A DNA stretch of 64,000 nt from Bog-473 sp963828505 (GCA_963828505.1 CAWHFM010000021.1:62001-126000), one strand, 5' to 3'; shown: positions 53,886 through 62,920, counted from the stretch's first letter. Translations and numbers: made by a program. Notes: a model not told the origin generated them from the sequence alone.

Positions 53886-55073
53886 TCAGCTGGCGTAGCT
53901 CTCGATCAGAGGCTGCGTCTCGGTGCCGTCCCAGGACAGGCCGACCGCCACGCAGGCTCGCGGTGACGTGCAGGAGACGGCACTGAGCTCGCTGAGGGAA
54001 GATCCGGACGGGTTCGGCGGGGTCTGCACCGTCCACCGGAACCCGTCCCAGTGCTCGGCCAGCGTGTACTCGGGCAGGTCGCCGCCGTCGCTGGTGGACC
54101 AGTCACCGACGGCGGTGCACGCGCTCTCGACGCAGGACACGCCATTCAATCCCGCCTCATTGTTTCCGTGCGGGTGAGGAACGGGTCGGCGCGACCACAC
54201 CGAGCCGTTCCAGCTCTCCGCCAGCGGCTCGGACCGGTTGCCGCCGTCGGTCCACAGGCCGACCGAGGTACATGCGTCCAGGCTGGTGCACGCGATATCC
54301 GAGTCCTCGTTGAACCCCTGTCCGGCGGGATTGGGCTGCTCCTGCTCCTTCCAGGCCGATCCGTCCCAGCGCAGAGCGAAGATCGACTGGTCGACGTCGG
54401 CGAAGGCATAGTTGCCACCAGCCGTGCACGCGTCGGAGGCCGTGCAGGAAAGGCCGTTGAGCTGGCTTCCGTTCTCCGCCTTCGGGTTGGGCGTCGGTTG
54501 GATGGTCCAGTCGTGGCCGTTCCAGGCTTCGGCGAGCGGGCGCTCCTGCGCGTTCACGCCGGGCCGGGCGAACGCCCCGACGGCAGTGCACGCGGTCGCC
54601 GAGAGGCACGAGACCGATTCGAGCCCGGCCGTCGAGGTCGGACCACCGGGAAGCGGCGTGGGCTCCATCGTCCACGACGATCCGTCCCAGACTTCGACCA
54701 GGGCCCGCTGCACGGCCTTCTTGGAAATGGACGATCCGACCGCGGCGCACCACTGCGCTCCCGCGCACGACACCGAGGTCAGGTAGTTGTCCTTGGCCAC
54801 GCCCGAGATGGTCAACGCGGCCCACTCGACGCCGTTCCACTGCTCGGCGAGGGGCTGCTCACCGGTCGACGTCTCCTCGCCTCCCACGGCGATGCACATG
54901 TCGGCGGTGGCGCACGACACACCCATGAGGGTGGCGTTGTCCGAGGAAATCTGCGGGCTCGGCACGATCGACCAGGACGGGGCGGTTGCCGCCGAGTCGG
55001 CACTCGCCGGAGCTGACCACATCCCCACCACGCCGGCGACGAACAACAAAGCCGATACGGGGAGACTCTTCAT
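53886..55073 (-). CDS. Secreted seven-repeat, cysteine-paired protein (predicted beta-propeller)
   Basis: 395 residues with a signal peptide (MKSLPVSALLFVAGVVGMWS, cleavage after ASA near 25). The rest is seven repeats of about 50-60 residues, each with a core like L-x-G-V-S-C-x5-C-T-A-V-G followed by PLAExWNGxxW and PTPNP. Seven units with a Trp near the end of each suit a seven-bladed beta-propeller, with one Cys pair per blade as a candidate disulphide. Substrate or partner unknown. Shine-Dalgarno-like AAGGGGG precedes the ATG. Confidence 0.85.
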   Translation of the reverse strand: MKSLPVSALLFVAGVVGMWSAPASADSAATAPSWSIVPSPQISSDNATLMGVSCATADMCIAVGGEETSTGEQPLAEQWNGVEWAALTISGVAKDNYLTSVSCAGAQWCAAVGSSISKKAVQRALVEVWDGSSWTMEPTPLPGGPTSTAGLESVSCLSATACTAVGAFARPGVNAQERPLAEAWNGHDWTIQPTPNPKAENGSQLNGLSCTASDACTAGGNYAFADVDQSIFALRWDGSAWKEQEQPNPAGQGFNEDSDIACTSLDACTSVGLWTDGGNRSEPLAESWNGSVWSRRPVPHPHGNNEAGLNGVSCVESACTAVGDWSTSDGGDLPEYTLAEHWDGFRWTVQTPPNPSGSSLSELSAVSCTSPRACVAVGLSWDGTETQPLIESYAS

Positions 55074-55116
55074 CTCTGCCCCCTTCTCGCGAGCCGGACC
55101 GAGTACTTGGCCCGGA

Positions 55117-56265
55117 TCACTGCTCGTCGAGCGGCCAGCTTCGGTCGAACCACCGTTTGATCCGGCTGGAACCGAACTCGACCTTTTCGGCGGCGATGAG
55201 CTGGGATGGTCCCTCGAGGGTTCCGACAGGCGCGCGGCCGCTCATGAACGTGACATCGACCTTCCCCACGGAGTCCTGACCGAACTCGAGGTAGCAGATC
55301 CCCCGGCCGTCGTAGGACTCTTCAGCCGACACTCCTCGGTGCAGAGCGATGACCTGAGCCGCGACGACCGACGCCTGTCCTTCGGCGAAGACGCCCGCCT
55401 TGGGTGTGCCCACGCTGGCGACGTCACCGATGGCGTACACGCCCGCGAATCGCGTCGCCAGGGACTCGGGGTCGACCGGAATCCAGCCGTCGACGGTCAT
55501 GCCCGACGCCACCACCACATCGGGCACCCGGTGGCGCGGCACCCCCAAGAAGAGGTCGAACGGCATCTCGCCACCGTCCGAGAACAATGCCACCTTGCGA
55601 TCGGCGTCGAGCCTCTCCACGAGCCGGTCGGGATGCCACTCGATCCCCCGCTCGTCGAAGGCGGCCAGCAGGGCTTCGGAGGCCGCCGGGGAAGGAGGGA
55701 TCGGCGCCCCGAGAGGCATCACGAGCGATATGGACGAGTCCGACCGGATCCCGCGTCCGGTGAGGAAGTCGTGCATCAGCAGGGCCGTCTCGCTTGGTGC
55801 GGGGGGGCACTTGAACGGCGTCGAAGTGACCCCGACCACGACCCGCCCCCCCGGGAAAGCCGCCAGGACGTCTCGCAGCGCGAACGCGCCGTCGGGCGTG
55901 TAGAACTCGTATCCCGCCTCGACCAGGCCGGGGGTGGCCGAGGGATCGAGGTCAGCGCCGAGCGCGACGACGAGGACGTCGCCTTCAAAGGTGCCCGCGT
56001 CAGTCTCGACTCGCTTCGACTCGGGATCGATGGCCCGGATGACGGCCTGGACGAAACGGACACCGGGCTTCTCGATGTCGCGGTAAGGATGGCAAACCTC
56101 GTGGGCCTGTTGCCGGCCGAACATCACGTCGAGCTTGGAGAACCCGAAGACGAATTCGTCGGACTGGTCGACCAGGGTCACCTCGACGTCGGAGCCCAAG
56201 CGTTCCGAGAGCGTCGCGGTGAGCTCCAAACCTCCGAAGCCGGCGCCCAAGACGAGAACTCGCAT
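55117..56265 (-). CDS. FAD-dependent pyridine nucleotide-disulphide/SQR-like oxidoreductase
   Basis: 382 residues. ATG 56265 is preferred over GTG 56268 because it starts the Rossmann motif RVLVLGAGFGGLELT and lies 6 nt from a -10 hexamer. STPFKCPPAPSETALLMH carries the cysteine motif of sulfide:quinone reductase-like flavoproteins, and GVYAIGDVASVG is the second FAD motif. Only one of the redox cysteines used by true SQRs is obvious, so sulfide oxidation is uncertain. Confidence 0.9.
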   Translation of the reverse strand: MRVLVLGAGFGGLELTATLSERLGSDVEVTLVDQSDEFVFGFSKLDVMFGRQQAHEVCHPYRDIEKPGVRFVQAVIRAIDPESKRVETDAGTFEGDVLVVALGADLDPSATPGLVEAGYEFYTPDGAFALRDVLAAFPGGRVVVGVTSTPFKCPPAPSETALLMHDFLTGRGIRSDSSISLVMPLGAPIPPSPAASEALLAAFDERGIEWHPDRLVERLDADRKVALFSDGGEMPFDLFLGVPRHRVPDVVVASGMTVDGWIPVDPESLATRFAGVYAIGDVASVGTPKAGVFAEGQASVVAAQVIALHRGVSAEESYDGRGICYLEFGQDSVGKVDVTFMSGRAPVGTLEGPSQLIAAEKVEFGSSRIKRWFDRSWPLDEQ

Positions 56266-56271
56266 CACCGG

Positions 56272-56277
56272 ACACTA
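56272..56277 (-). promoter_or_regulatory. -10 element (TAGTGT), leaderless promoter of the flavoprotein gene
   Basis: TANNNT on the minus strand with 6 nt to the ATG at 56265. Confidence 0.45.
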
Positions 56278-56396
56278 GCGATCCCGGAGGTCACGCCTTT
56301 TCGAACCGTCCTGGCCGGGAGCGCATCACTCCCAGTGCTCCCGCTCGGTGGCCCCGAGACCAGCTTGTGCCGGCGAGGCGCTCCAACCCCGTGAGG

Positions 56397-58041
56397 TCAG
56401 GTCGGCCGATTCCGCAACCGCGGGACGAGCCTCTTGGCGTCCCGTTCGTCCTCGAGGATGCGCTGAAGCTCCGCCATGGCCGCGTCAGTCTTCCCCCAAC
56501 GGTTGTCGCGCTCTTCGGGGTCGAGCGTCAGGTTGTGAAGCTCCCACTCGGCGTCCGCCGGCTCACCGGCGAACGGGTGGCGCGGCAGATCGTGGGCCTG
56601 GTCGAAATCGTCGAGTCGCTCGTAGTAGTGGTTCAGCTTCCAGAGCTCGTTCGAGCCGTCCGTCCCAGTCGGCAGCACGGCGACCACCGACTCGACCTTC
56701 GACGGCTGCGGGATCGCCTCGTACGGCTGGCCGGTGAACATGTTGCGCATCGATTGCCCGCGGGCCACATCGTCTTCGGTCATGAAATACAGCGGCGCGG
56801 CGAAGGACTCTGGCGGAGCGGAGCCCGTGATGAGCCGGCTCAGGTCACGACCGGGCAACGGGTGCGTCTCGTCGTGCTCACGGGCCACGATCTCCGCGGC
56901 ACGACCGGCGTCGATCCCTACCAACCCCATGAGGGTTGGTACCAGGTCGACGTGGCTGGTCGGGAGGTCGACACCCACAGCGGTTGCGGCGACTCCGGGC
57001 CCCTTGACCACCAGGGGTACGCGGAGCGCCTCGTCGTACGCGTTGTACCACTTCTGCATCAGACCCCCGTGAGCGCCGACGAGGTCGCCGTGGTCCGATG
57101 TGAACACGACGATGGTGTCGCCGGCCATCCCCGAGCGTTCGAGGGCCTCGAGGATCCGTCCGATGGCGCCGTCCACGAGCTGATGCAGGTGGTGGTACAG
57201 GCGCCGGTAGGCGGCGTCGGCCTCCTGTTCGTAGAGCATGCGCGGCCATGCCGATGCGAAAGCCTCCTGGCAGGACGGGCGGCCGCGGAACGAATCCGAC
57301 TGCGAGGGCGCCTCCGGTATGTCGGGAAGGCTGCTCTCGTCGACGGCGGCGAATCCCAGGATGTTCTCCCACGCCCAGCCGTTGAACGCGATGTCGTGCG
57401 GGTTGACGAAGGAGGCCACCGCCAACCACGGCCCGTCGGCACGACCTGCGGCCAGCGCCGCCGAACAATTCGACCACCTGTTCCGCGAAGACGCCGTCCC
57501 GAACCGCTCCGCAGTCGGCCTTCTCCGGCCCGTGTGGTTCGCGGCCAATCCAACCGGAGAAGCCGAACTGGTCGAGGCGGTCGGCTCCCCGGTAGGCCAC
57601 CACCGCCTCGGCGATCGCTCTCCCGGTTTCGTCCGATGCCATCAAGCCTTCGTGGGTTCCGGGAATCAACAGGTCCGCATGCGAGATGTGCCATTTGCCC
57701 CGGTAGTGGGTCTGGTAGCCCCCGGCCCGGAACCAGTCACCGAGCGTGGGGACCGAATTCGGGTCGAGCCGCGTCATGGCGGGGTCGTTGCTCCGCTTAG
57801 CCACGCCGTCGGTCTGCCGCCCACCGTGCAGGGACGGGTACTGGCCCGTGAATAGGGTCGTCCGGCTCGGCAGGCACGCGGTAGACCCGGCGTAGTGCCG
57901 GTGGAACTCGAGCCCTCCCTGGCGTAGGGATTGGCGGGCGCCGAGCTGCTCACGGCGGAACCCAGCGAGAGCCTCCGCTTCGTACGGCGGAGGGTAACGC
58001 TCCTCGTCCGTCATGATCACCAGGACGTTCGGGTTCTCCAC
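56397..58041 (-). pseudogene. Sulfatase, formylglycine-dependent, frameshifted
   Basis: Two halves of a type I sulfatase in different frames. From GTG 58041 the first frame gives VLVIMTDEERYPPPYEAE, the C-x-P-S-R active-site motif STACLPSRTTLFTGQYP and VFAEQVVELFG. From about 57455 the second gives ALAAGRADGPWLAVASFVNPHD, VVFTSDHGDLVGAHGGLMQKW and a normal C-terminus. Removing one G from GGCGGCG joins them as ELFGALAAG, so a single-base insertion explains it. The Cys is expected to be converted to formylglycine by an FGE. The natural substrate (sulfate ester) is unknown. Confidence 0.85.
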
Positions 58042-58049
58042 GGCAGGGA

Positions 58050-58055
58050 ACCCTA
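58050..58055 (-). promoter_or_regulatory. -10 element (TAGGGT), leaderless promoter of the sulfatase gene
   Basis: TANNNT on the minus strand with 8 nt to the GTG at 58041. Confidence 0.45.
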
Positions 58056-58152
58056 ACCTTCGTGCCCGGGGACCACCGCACCGAGCCGGAGCAGGATCAC
58101 GCCAGGTACTCGGTGCCCCGCCCGGCGCTGAACGCCGACGAAGCGTTGCGGC

Positions 58153-59499
58153 TCAACGACGACTGCCTTTCGGCGCGTGGTCCCCGATCTCGCGGTGTTC
58201 GCTGTTCGCTCCAACCGTCGGCTGGTCGGCTCGGGGATCGGGACCGGCCCCGAAGCGTTCCTTGCAGTGGTCGGAACAGAAGTAGACGCGCTCCCCGTCT
58301 CTGAGGGACGAGGCCGGAGCGTGCGCCATCTCGACCTGCATGCCGCACATGGGGTCACGGGCGTAACCGCCACCGGCACCGAAGCGCTCCCGGTGGCGGT
58401 AGAGCCAGTAAAGGACGCCGAACAGCACCAGGAAGACGATGTTCAGGTAGGTCGTGTAGTTCCAGGAGAAGTGCGCGGGTGCGATCGTCTTCGGGCGGGA
58501 CGTGGGGACCAGCCCGGCCGCCGTGAAGATCCCCTCGGTGATGAGGCCCGCCGTGGACATCAGGGCCCAGAACACGATCAGCATGCGCGCCATGAGGCGC
58601 CAGCCGTAGTAGCGGCGGTAGATCATCAGCAACGGGAACGCGATGAGGTCGGCGAAGATGAACGAGATCACCCCGCCGAAGGAGATGCCACCACTCCACA
58701 GTGCGGCAGCGAGAGGGACGTTGCCGATGGAGCAGACGAAGCTGATGATGGCGATGAACGGCCCCACGATCACGTTCTGGAGGCTCGTCCAGAACCCGTG
58801 GCCCGTGGCGAAGACCGAGTGCCACACGGACGTCGGCACCAGGACGGTGAGGAATCCGGCCACGGTGTAGCCGATGAACAGCTCGCGCCGCAGCATGGTG
58901 AGGTCGGCCATGGTGTACGTGGCGCTGTCGGCCCAACCGGCCGCCGTGCGGGCGCGTACCGTCCACGGCCGGCGCGAGCTCGTCTCGGCCGGCCCGTGCT
59001 GGTGCTCCTCGGTTTCCTCCTGGCTGGCCAGGCGCTCCCGGGCCTCGACGATCCTGCGTCCACGGAGCCACAGCGATCCGATCGTCGCCAGCAGGAGGAT
59101 CATCACGATGCCTCCGACGAACTCGCTGACGGCGAACTGCCAGCCCATCAACACGATGAGCACGATGCCGAGCTCCACCACCAGATTGGTCGAGGCGAAC
59201 ATGAAGACCATCGCCGCCAGGTAGTCGGCGCCCTTCACGAAGAGCGACTTGGCCATGGCGGAGGCGGCATACGAACACGAGGAGGACACCATTCCGTAGC
59301 CCGACGCTCGGACGATCGTCACGAGGCGGTGGTCGCCGAGCTTTCGCCGCATCGCATCCCGGCTGACGAAGGCCTGGACGGCACCGGAGAGCCCGAAACC
59401 GAGGATCAAAGGCCACAGGGTCTCCCAGAACATGAAGAAGGCCTCGCGCAAGGATCGCCCGACGTCGACCAGGACGGAGCTCACGGCGAGGAAATCCAC
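58153..59499 (-). CDS. DUF318-family permease with fused C-terminal YHS metal-binding domain
   Basis: 448 residues. About eight to ten transmembrane helices; GYGMVSSSCSYAASAMAKSL (Cys75) and SFVCSIGNVPLAAALWSGG are the signature segments of the ArsP/DUF318 permease family, which exports metal(loid) species. A C-terminal YHS domain follows (residues about 379-416: DPMCGMQVE, then YFCSDHCKERF; Cys385, Cys408, Cys412). YHS domains bind copper or other metals and are also fused to some copper ATPases. The gene begins 11 bp after csoR, under the same promoter and operator. Probably metal (likely Cu) efflux; inferred. Confidence 0.92.
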   Translation of the reverse strand: MDFLAVSSVLVDVGRSLREAFFMFWETLWPLILGFGLSGAVQAFVSRDAMRRKLGDHRLVTIVRASGYGMVSSSCSYAASAMAKSLFVKGADYLAAMVFMFASTNLVVELGIVLIVLMGWQFAVSEFVGGIVMILLLATIGSLWLRGRRIVEARERLASQEETEEHQHGPAETSSRRPWTVRARTAAGWADSATYTMADLTMLRRELFIGYTVAGFLTVLVPTSVWHSVFATGHGFWTSLQNVIVGPFIAIISFVCSIGNVPLAAALWSGGISFGGVISFIFADLIAFPLLMIYRRYYGWRLMARMLIVFWALMSTAGLITEGIFTAAGLVPTSRPKTIAPAHFSWNYTTYLNIVFLVLFGVLYWLYRHRERFGAGGGYARDPMCGMQVEMAHAPASSLRDGERVYFCSDHCKERFGAGPDPRADQPTVGANSEHREIGDHAPKGSRR

Positions 59500-59510
59500 G
59501 GCCGGAGGCT

Positions 59511-59795
59511 TCAGGAGCGCACGAGGCGGCCGATGGCCGCCGAGGCCTCGTTGAGCTTCTCGGTGGCCTCGTCACCGCCCGTGCGGACGGCATCGGACAC
59601 GCAGTGGGCGAGGTGGTCGTCGAGCAGGGCCAGCGCCACGGCCTGGAGGGCCTTGGTGACGGCGGAGACCTGCTCGAGGATGTCGATGCAATAGCGGTCC
59701 TCGTCGACCATGCGCTGGACACCGCGCACCTGGCCCTCGACCCGTCGCAGCCTCTTCTGGAGCGCATCCTTGTCTGCGATGTAACCCGGTCGCAC
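59511..59795 (-). CDS. csoR: CsoR-type copper-sensing repressor
   Basis: 94 residues from GTG 59795. This start is picked because Shine-Dalgarno AGGAGG lies 8 nt upstream; earlier GTGs at 59804 and 59801 lie inside or next to it. With this start the ligands fall at Cys36, His61 and Cys65, with Tyr35 adjacent, identical to the Mycobacterium tuberculosis CsoR numbering. That supports Cu(I) sensing, as against FrmR (formaldehyde) or RcnR (nickel). Represses its own operon; Cu(I) binding releases DNA. An operator sits just upstream. Confidence 0.92.
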   Translation of the reverse strand: MRPGYIADKDALQKRLRRVEGQVRGVQRMVDEDRYCIDILEQVSAVTKALQAVALALLDDHLAHCVSDAVRTGGDEATEKLNEASAAIGRLVRS

Positions 59796-60179
59796 CGGCA
59801 CCACCTCCTCTACCTCATACCCCTACAGGGTATAAGGACCGGCTCGAACCGTCAACGCCGGCCGATCCTGGTGGCCCGCCGAGCTCAGGGCCCCGTCGGC
59901 CGGGCGGGTCGAACGCGCCGGACACGGCGCGGCTCGTCCTCGACCGCTCCCCCACGACACCGACGGCACCGTCGAACTCACCGACGCCTGCGGCCTGGCG
60001 CGAAAGCGGATCGGTCCTTCCATAGGATCGTCTTCGATGGCCCGGCCGATGAGGTGTTCGAGCCCTTTGCGATTCGGCCATGCCGGAGGTGACGGCCTCC
60101 ACGTCGATGTTGCCGACGACATGAAGACGCGCCGTCTTCGGGAGAGCCGACAGCGTCCGCCCATGATGCCGGCTCCGAC
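59796..60179. other. Intergenic region holding the csoR operator; rest empty
   Basis: 384 bp. The left end holds the csoR Shine-Dalgarno site and operator. From 59834 to 60179 no convincing gene, RNA or repeat is seen; short open frames have no recognisable product. Confidence 0.5.
59817..59833. promoter_or_regulatory. CsoR operator, inverted repeat ATACCC-N5-GGGTAT
   Basis: Perfect 6-bp inverted repeat with a 5-bp spacer (CTACA), 22 nt upstream of the csoR start. The TACCC/GGGTA arms match the general pattern of CsoR operators, where four-helix CsoR binds G-tract half sites. Confidence 0.75.
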
Positions 60180-60647
60180 ATGAGCGACGAGCGCCCCCGA
60201 TCGGGACCCGTCGACCGAAGCGCCGATCGACGAGCCCGCCGGGAGCTGGTTGTCATGGAGCACATGCAGAGCGAGAACGTCCAGGAGTGGGATCGGACGA
60301 TGGCGACGTTCAGCCACGCCCGCTACGAGCTGCCGGATGGCCGCGTCGTCGACGGACACGACGCCGTCATGAAGTACTGGGTCGAGGGTCGCACCGTCGT
60401 GCCCGACCAGCGCAACGAGCTCGTGGAGCTCACGCACCTCGACGAGGAACGGGTGCTCATCCGGTTCTGGCTCCGCGGCACGCCGACCACGACCGGTAAG
60501 CCCTTCGAGACCACGCTCTGGGCGCTGTACGACTTCGACCAAGACGACCTGATGACCAACGAGCGGGTCTATCTCGACAAACCAACCTCGGCGCAGATCG
60601 AAGGACGGGTGACAACCGACGGTCGCACCATCGTCTCGGGTCCGTAG
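60180..60647 (+). CDS. SnoaL/NTF2-like protein
   Basis: 155 residues. The pattern HMQSENVQEWDRTMATFSHARYELPDG, GHDAVMKYWVEGRT and TTLWALYDFDQDDLMTNERVYLD matches SnoaL-like polyketide-cyclase/NTF2 cone folds. An alternative internal start is at MEHMQSEN (60255). Small enzyme or binding protein of unknown ligand; the neighbouring TetR-CoA transferase genes are on the same strand, 78 bp away. Confidence 0.85.
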   Translation: MSDERPRSGPVDRSADRRARRELVVMEHMQSENVQEWDRTMATFSHARYELPDGRVVDGHDAVMKYWVEGRTVVPDQRNELVELTHLDEERVLIRFWLRGTPTTTGKPFETTLWALYDFDQDDLMTNERVYLDKPTSAQIEGRVTTDGRTIVSGP

Positions 60648-60686
60648 CCCGCTTGGCCGGTCGGACCCAGTATAAATAATCCCGTT

Positions 60687-60709
60687 CGGTATTGCATACT
60701 CATCGGTAT
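60687..60709. promoter_or_regulatory. TetR operator candidate with GTAT/ATAC palindromes
   Basis: Contains GTAT-TGC-ATAC (60689-60699) and ATAC-N6-GTAT (60696-60709), plus direct CGGTAT repeats at 60687 and 60704. It lies just upstream of the -10 hexamer of the tetR gene, where a bound repressor would block RNA polymerase. Confidence 0.6.
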
Positions 60710-60713
60710 GGTA

Positions 60714-60719
60714 TAGCCT
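60714..60719 (+). promoter_or_regulatory. -10 element (TAGCCT), leaderless promoter of the tetR gene
   Basis: TANNNT with 6 nt to the ATG at 60726, immediately after the palindromes. Confidence 0.45.
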
Positions 60720-60725
60720 GGAGCC

Positions 60726-61379
60726 ATGCCGAGAGGGGTCACGAAACGCAGGCCGCTGACCGTCAGCGCCCTGCTCGATGCGGCGATGGAGTTGTTCGCC
60801 GAGCGGGGATACGGGGCGACCTCCGTCGCTGACATCTGCGCACGGGCCGGACTGACCAAAGGGGGCTTCTATTCCAACTTCGCCAACAAGGATGCGCTCT
60901 TCCTCGCCCTTCTCGACCGGAGCTGGGAGCATCGGGCCGCGTGGATCCGCCGGGCCCTGCCCACGGACGAGGCCGTCTCGGGCTCGACTCACGACGGCAC
61001 GGCACGTCCGCGCGCCGAGGTCGATCGGCAATGGACGCTCGTGTCCACGGAATTCTCCCTCTACGCCATCCGCCATCCTCATGTCGCGGCGCTGCTCGTC
61101 GAGCACGAGTTGCGCGTGCGCTCGGAACTTGCCGTCCTGGTAGCCGAGGCGTTCGAGCGTGCCAACCGGGTCCCCTCCATTCCCGTCTACGAGCTCGCTC
61201 GAATGGTCGTCGCCATGACCGAAGGCAGTGATGTTCTGGTTCTGACCGACCAGGCGGCGGGCGCAGACGCCCATGCCGACCTCGGCCCCCGGGCTGTCGC
61301 GGCATTGCTCCGACATTTCTCGGTCCCCATCGAATCGGCCGACGCCCAAACCGGCTTCACCGCCCTCGGCGCGCCATGA
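60726..61379 (+). CDS. TetR-family transcriptional regulator
   Basis: 217 residues. N-terminal HTH: TVSALLDAAMELFAERGYGATSVADICARAGLTKGGFYSNFANKDALF at 12-60, typical TetR. The ligand domain (about 85-200) is unassigned. The stop overlaps the CoA-transferase start as ATGA, and a palindromic region lies upstream, so it probably represses its own operon with the acyl-CoA or acid as effector (inference). Confidence 0.93.
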   Translation: MPRGVTKRRPLTVSALLDAAMELFAERGYGATSVADICARAGLTKGGFYSNFANKDALFLALLDRSWEHRAAWIRRALPTDEAVSGSTHDGTARPRAEVDRQWTLVSTEFSLYAIRHPHVAALLVEHELRVRSELAVLVAEAFERANRVPSIPVYELARMVVAMTEGSDVLVLTDQAAGADAHADLGPRAVAALLRHFSVPIESADAQTGFTALGAP

Positions 61380-62827
61380 CCGACGCCACCGCACTGAGCT
61401 CGAGGAAGGGGCCGACCGAATTCGAGCCGGTCGCCGCACTCGACGATCTGCTGTCGGACGTCGGTCTGTCCAGCTCGGCGGCCGGCGGATCTCTCGCCTT
61501 CACCGGTGACGATCCGATTCTGCCCGCCGCACACCGGCTGGGAGCCTGCATCGGCGTCCCGCTCATGGCGAACGCGGTGGCGGCCGTCGCGCTGCATCGG
61601 CTTCGTGGGGGCCCCGTACAGGACCTCGAACTCGACCTGCGAAAGGCCGTCCACGGCATCAACCCGGGCGCCTTCTGGCACCCCACGCTGAACGGCGAGT
61701 CGGCTCCGCATCCTCTCGTCATCGACAACCCGTTCCTCGTGATTCCCTACTGCTGTGCGGACGGCCGGTGGGTCATGGCATCGGGCGTCTACCCGCACTT
61801 GGCCGCAAGGTGGTGCCGATTTCTTGACGTTCCCCCCGATGCCGAACGGGTCGCATCCGCCATCGCCGAATGGGACGCCTTCGAGCTCGAGGAGGCAGCG
61901 AGCGTTTCAGGGCTACCGATCTCCGTGGTGCGCACCCCGACCGAGTGGCTGGCCCACGACCAGGGTTCAGCGCTGGCCGGCCAGCCCGCGATCAGCCTGA
62001 TGCGTATCGGCGACGCCGCGGTCCGGGACTTCGGACCTGCTGCCCGACCCTTCGACGGGATCCGTGTCCTGTCGTTCACCCATGCCATCGCCGGCCCTGC
62101 CGTCGGCCGGACTCTGGCCGAGCACGGCGCCGACGTGCTCTGCGCCACGCGCCCGAACGACTACGAACACGAGTTCATCTATGCCGAGGCGAACCTCGGA
62201 TCCCGGAGTACGTACCTCGACCTGGACCGTCCTGCCGGACGGGATCGTGTGACGACACTCCTGGAGGAGGCCGACGTCGTCGTCAACAACCATCGGACTG
62301 GTTCGTTGGAGCGCCGCGGACTCCATCCACGACAGTTGGCTGAGCGGCATCCCGGTCTCGTCTACGTCTCGGTGAGCTGCTACGGCCCGAATGGTCCTTG
62401 GACCGGGCGCGGCGGCTTCGACATGAACGGCTCGGCCGCCTCGGGCCTCATGACGATGGAGGGAGGTGACGCAGACCCGACGCTTCCCGTCACCTTGCTC
62501 ATCAACGACTACGTGACCGGCTACCTGGGCGCCGTCGGGGCGGCAGCAGCGCTGGTGAAGCGCGCCACGGAAGGCGGTTCCTGGCACGTGAACGTCAGCT
62601 TGACCAGGACGGCGATGTGGTGCGGCTCGCTGGGCCTCGTCGACCCTGCGTTGGCCGGTTCCGACGATACGCATCGGCTGCGGGAGCCGGATCCGTACGA
62701 CGCTCCGAGCCCCCTCGGGGACGTCCATGTTCTTGCGCCGCCCGTCAGCTTTTCGAAGACGCCACCGGCGTGGCCTGATCCGCTGTTGGTCCCCAGGGGC
62801 TCGAGCCCGGCGGAGTGGCGGCGCTGA
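61376..62827 (+). CDS. CaiB/BaiF family (type III) CoA-transferase with permuted halves
   Basis: 483 residues, coupled to tetR. Residues 210-445 resemble the canonical N-terminal half: FDGIRVLSFTHAIAGPAVGRTLAEHGADVL, DVVVNNHRTGSLERRG, then the catalytic Asp in GFDMNGSAASGLM. Residues 20-205 resemble the C-terminal half (VIPYCCADGRWVMASGVYPH, EWDAFELEEAASVSGLPIS). The order is thus reversed relative to the usual protein. Transfers CoA between carboxylic acids; substrate unknown. Confidence 0.88.
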   Translation: MTDATALSSRKGPTEFEPVAALDDLLSDVGLSSSAAGGSLAFTGDDPILPAAHRLGACIGVPLMANAVAAVALHRLRGGPVQDLELDLRKAVHGINPGAFWHPTLNGESAPHPLVIDNPFLVIPYCCADGRWVMASGVYPHLAARWCRFLDVPPDAERVASAIAEWDAFELEEAASVSGLPISVVRTPTEWLAHDQGSALAGQPAISLMRIGDAAVRDFGPAARPFDGIRVLSFTHAIAGPAVGRTLAEHGADVLCATRPNDYEHEFIYAEANLGSRSTYLDLDRPAGRDRVTTLLEEADVVVNNHRTGSLERRGLHPRQLAERHPGLVYVSVSCYGPNGPWTGRGGFDMNGSAASGLMTMEGGDADPTLPVTLLINDYVTGYLGAVGAAAALVKRATEGGSWHVNVSLTRTAMWCGSLGLVDPALAGSDDTHRLREPDPYDAPSPLGDVHVLAPPVSFSKTPPAWPDPLLVPRGSSPAEWRR

Positions 62828-62920
62828 GAATCCGGATGATCGGCCAGACGGCCGCCAGTCCCGCCATGTCATGACGTGGTCTCGCCGGGGGCAAGGCCTC
62901 CCGTAGATGTTCAGTCGTAA

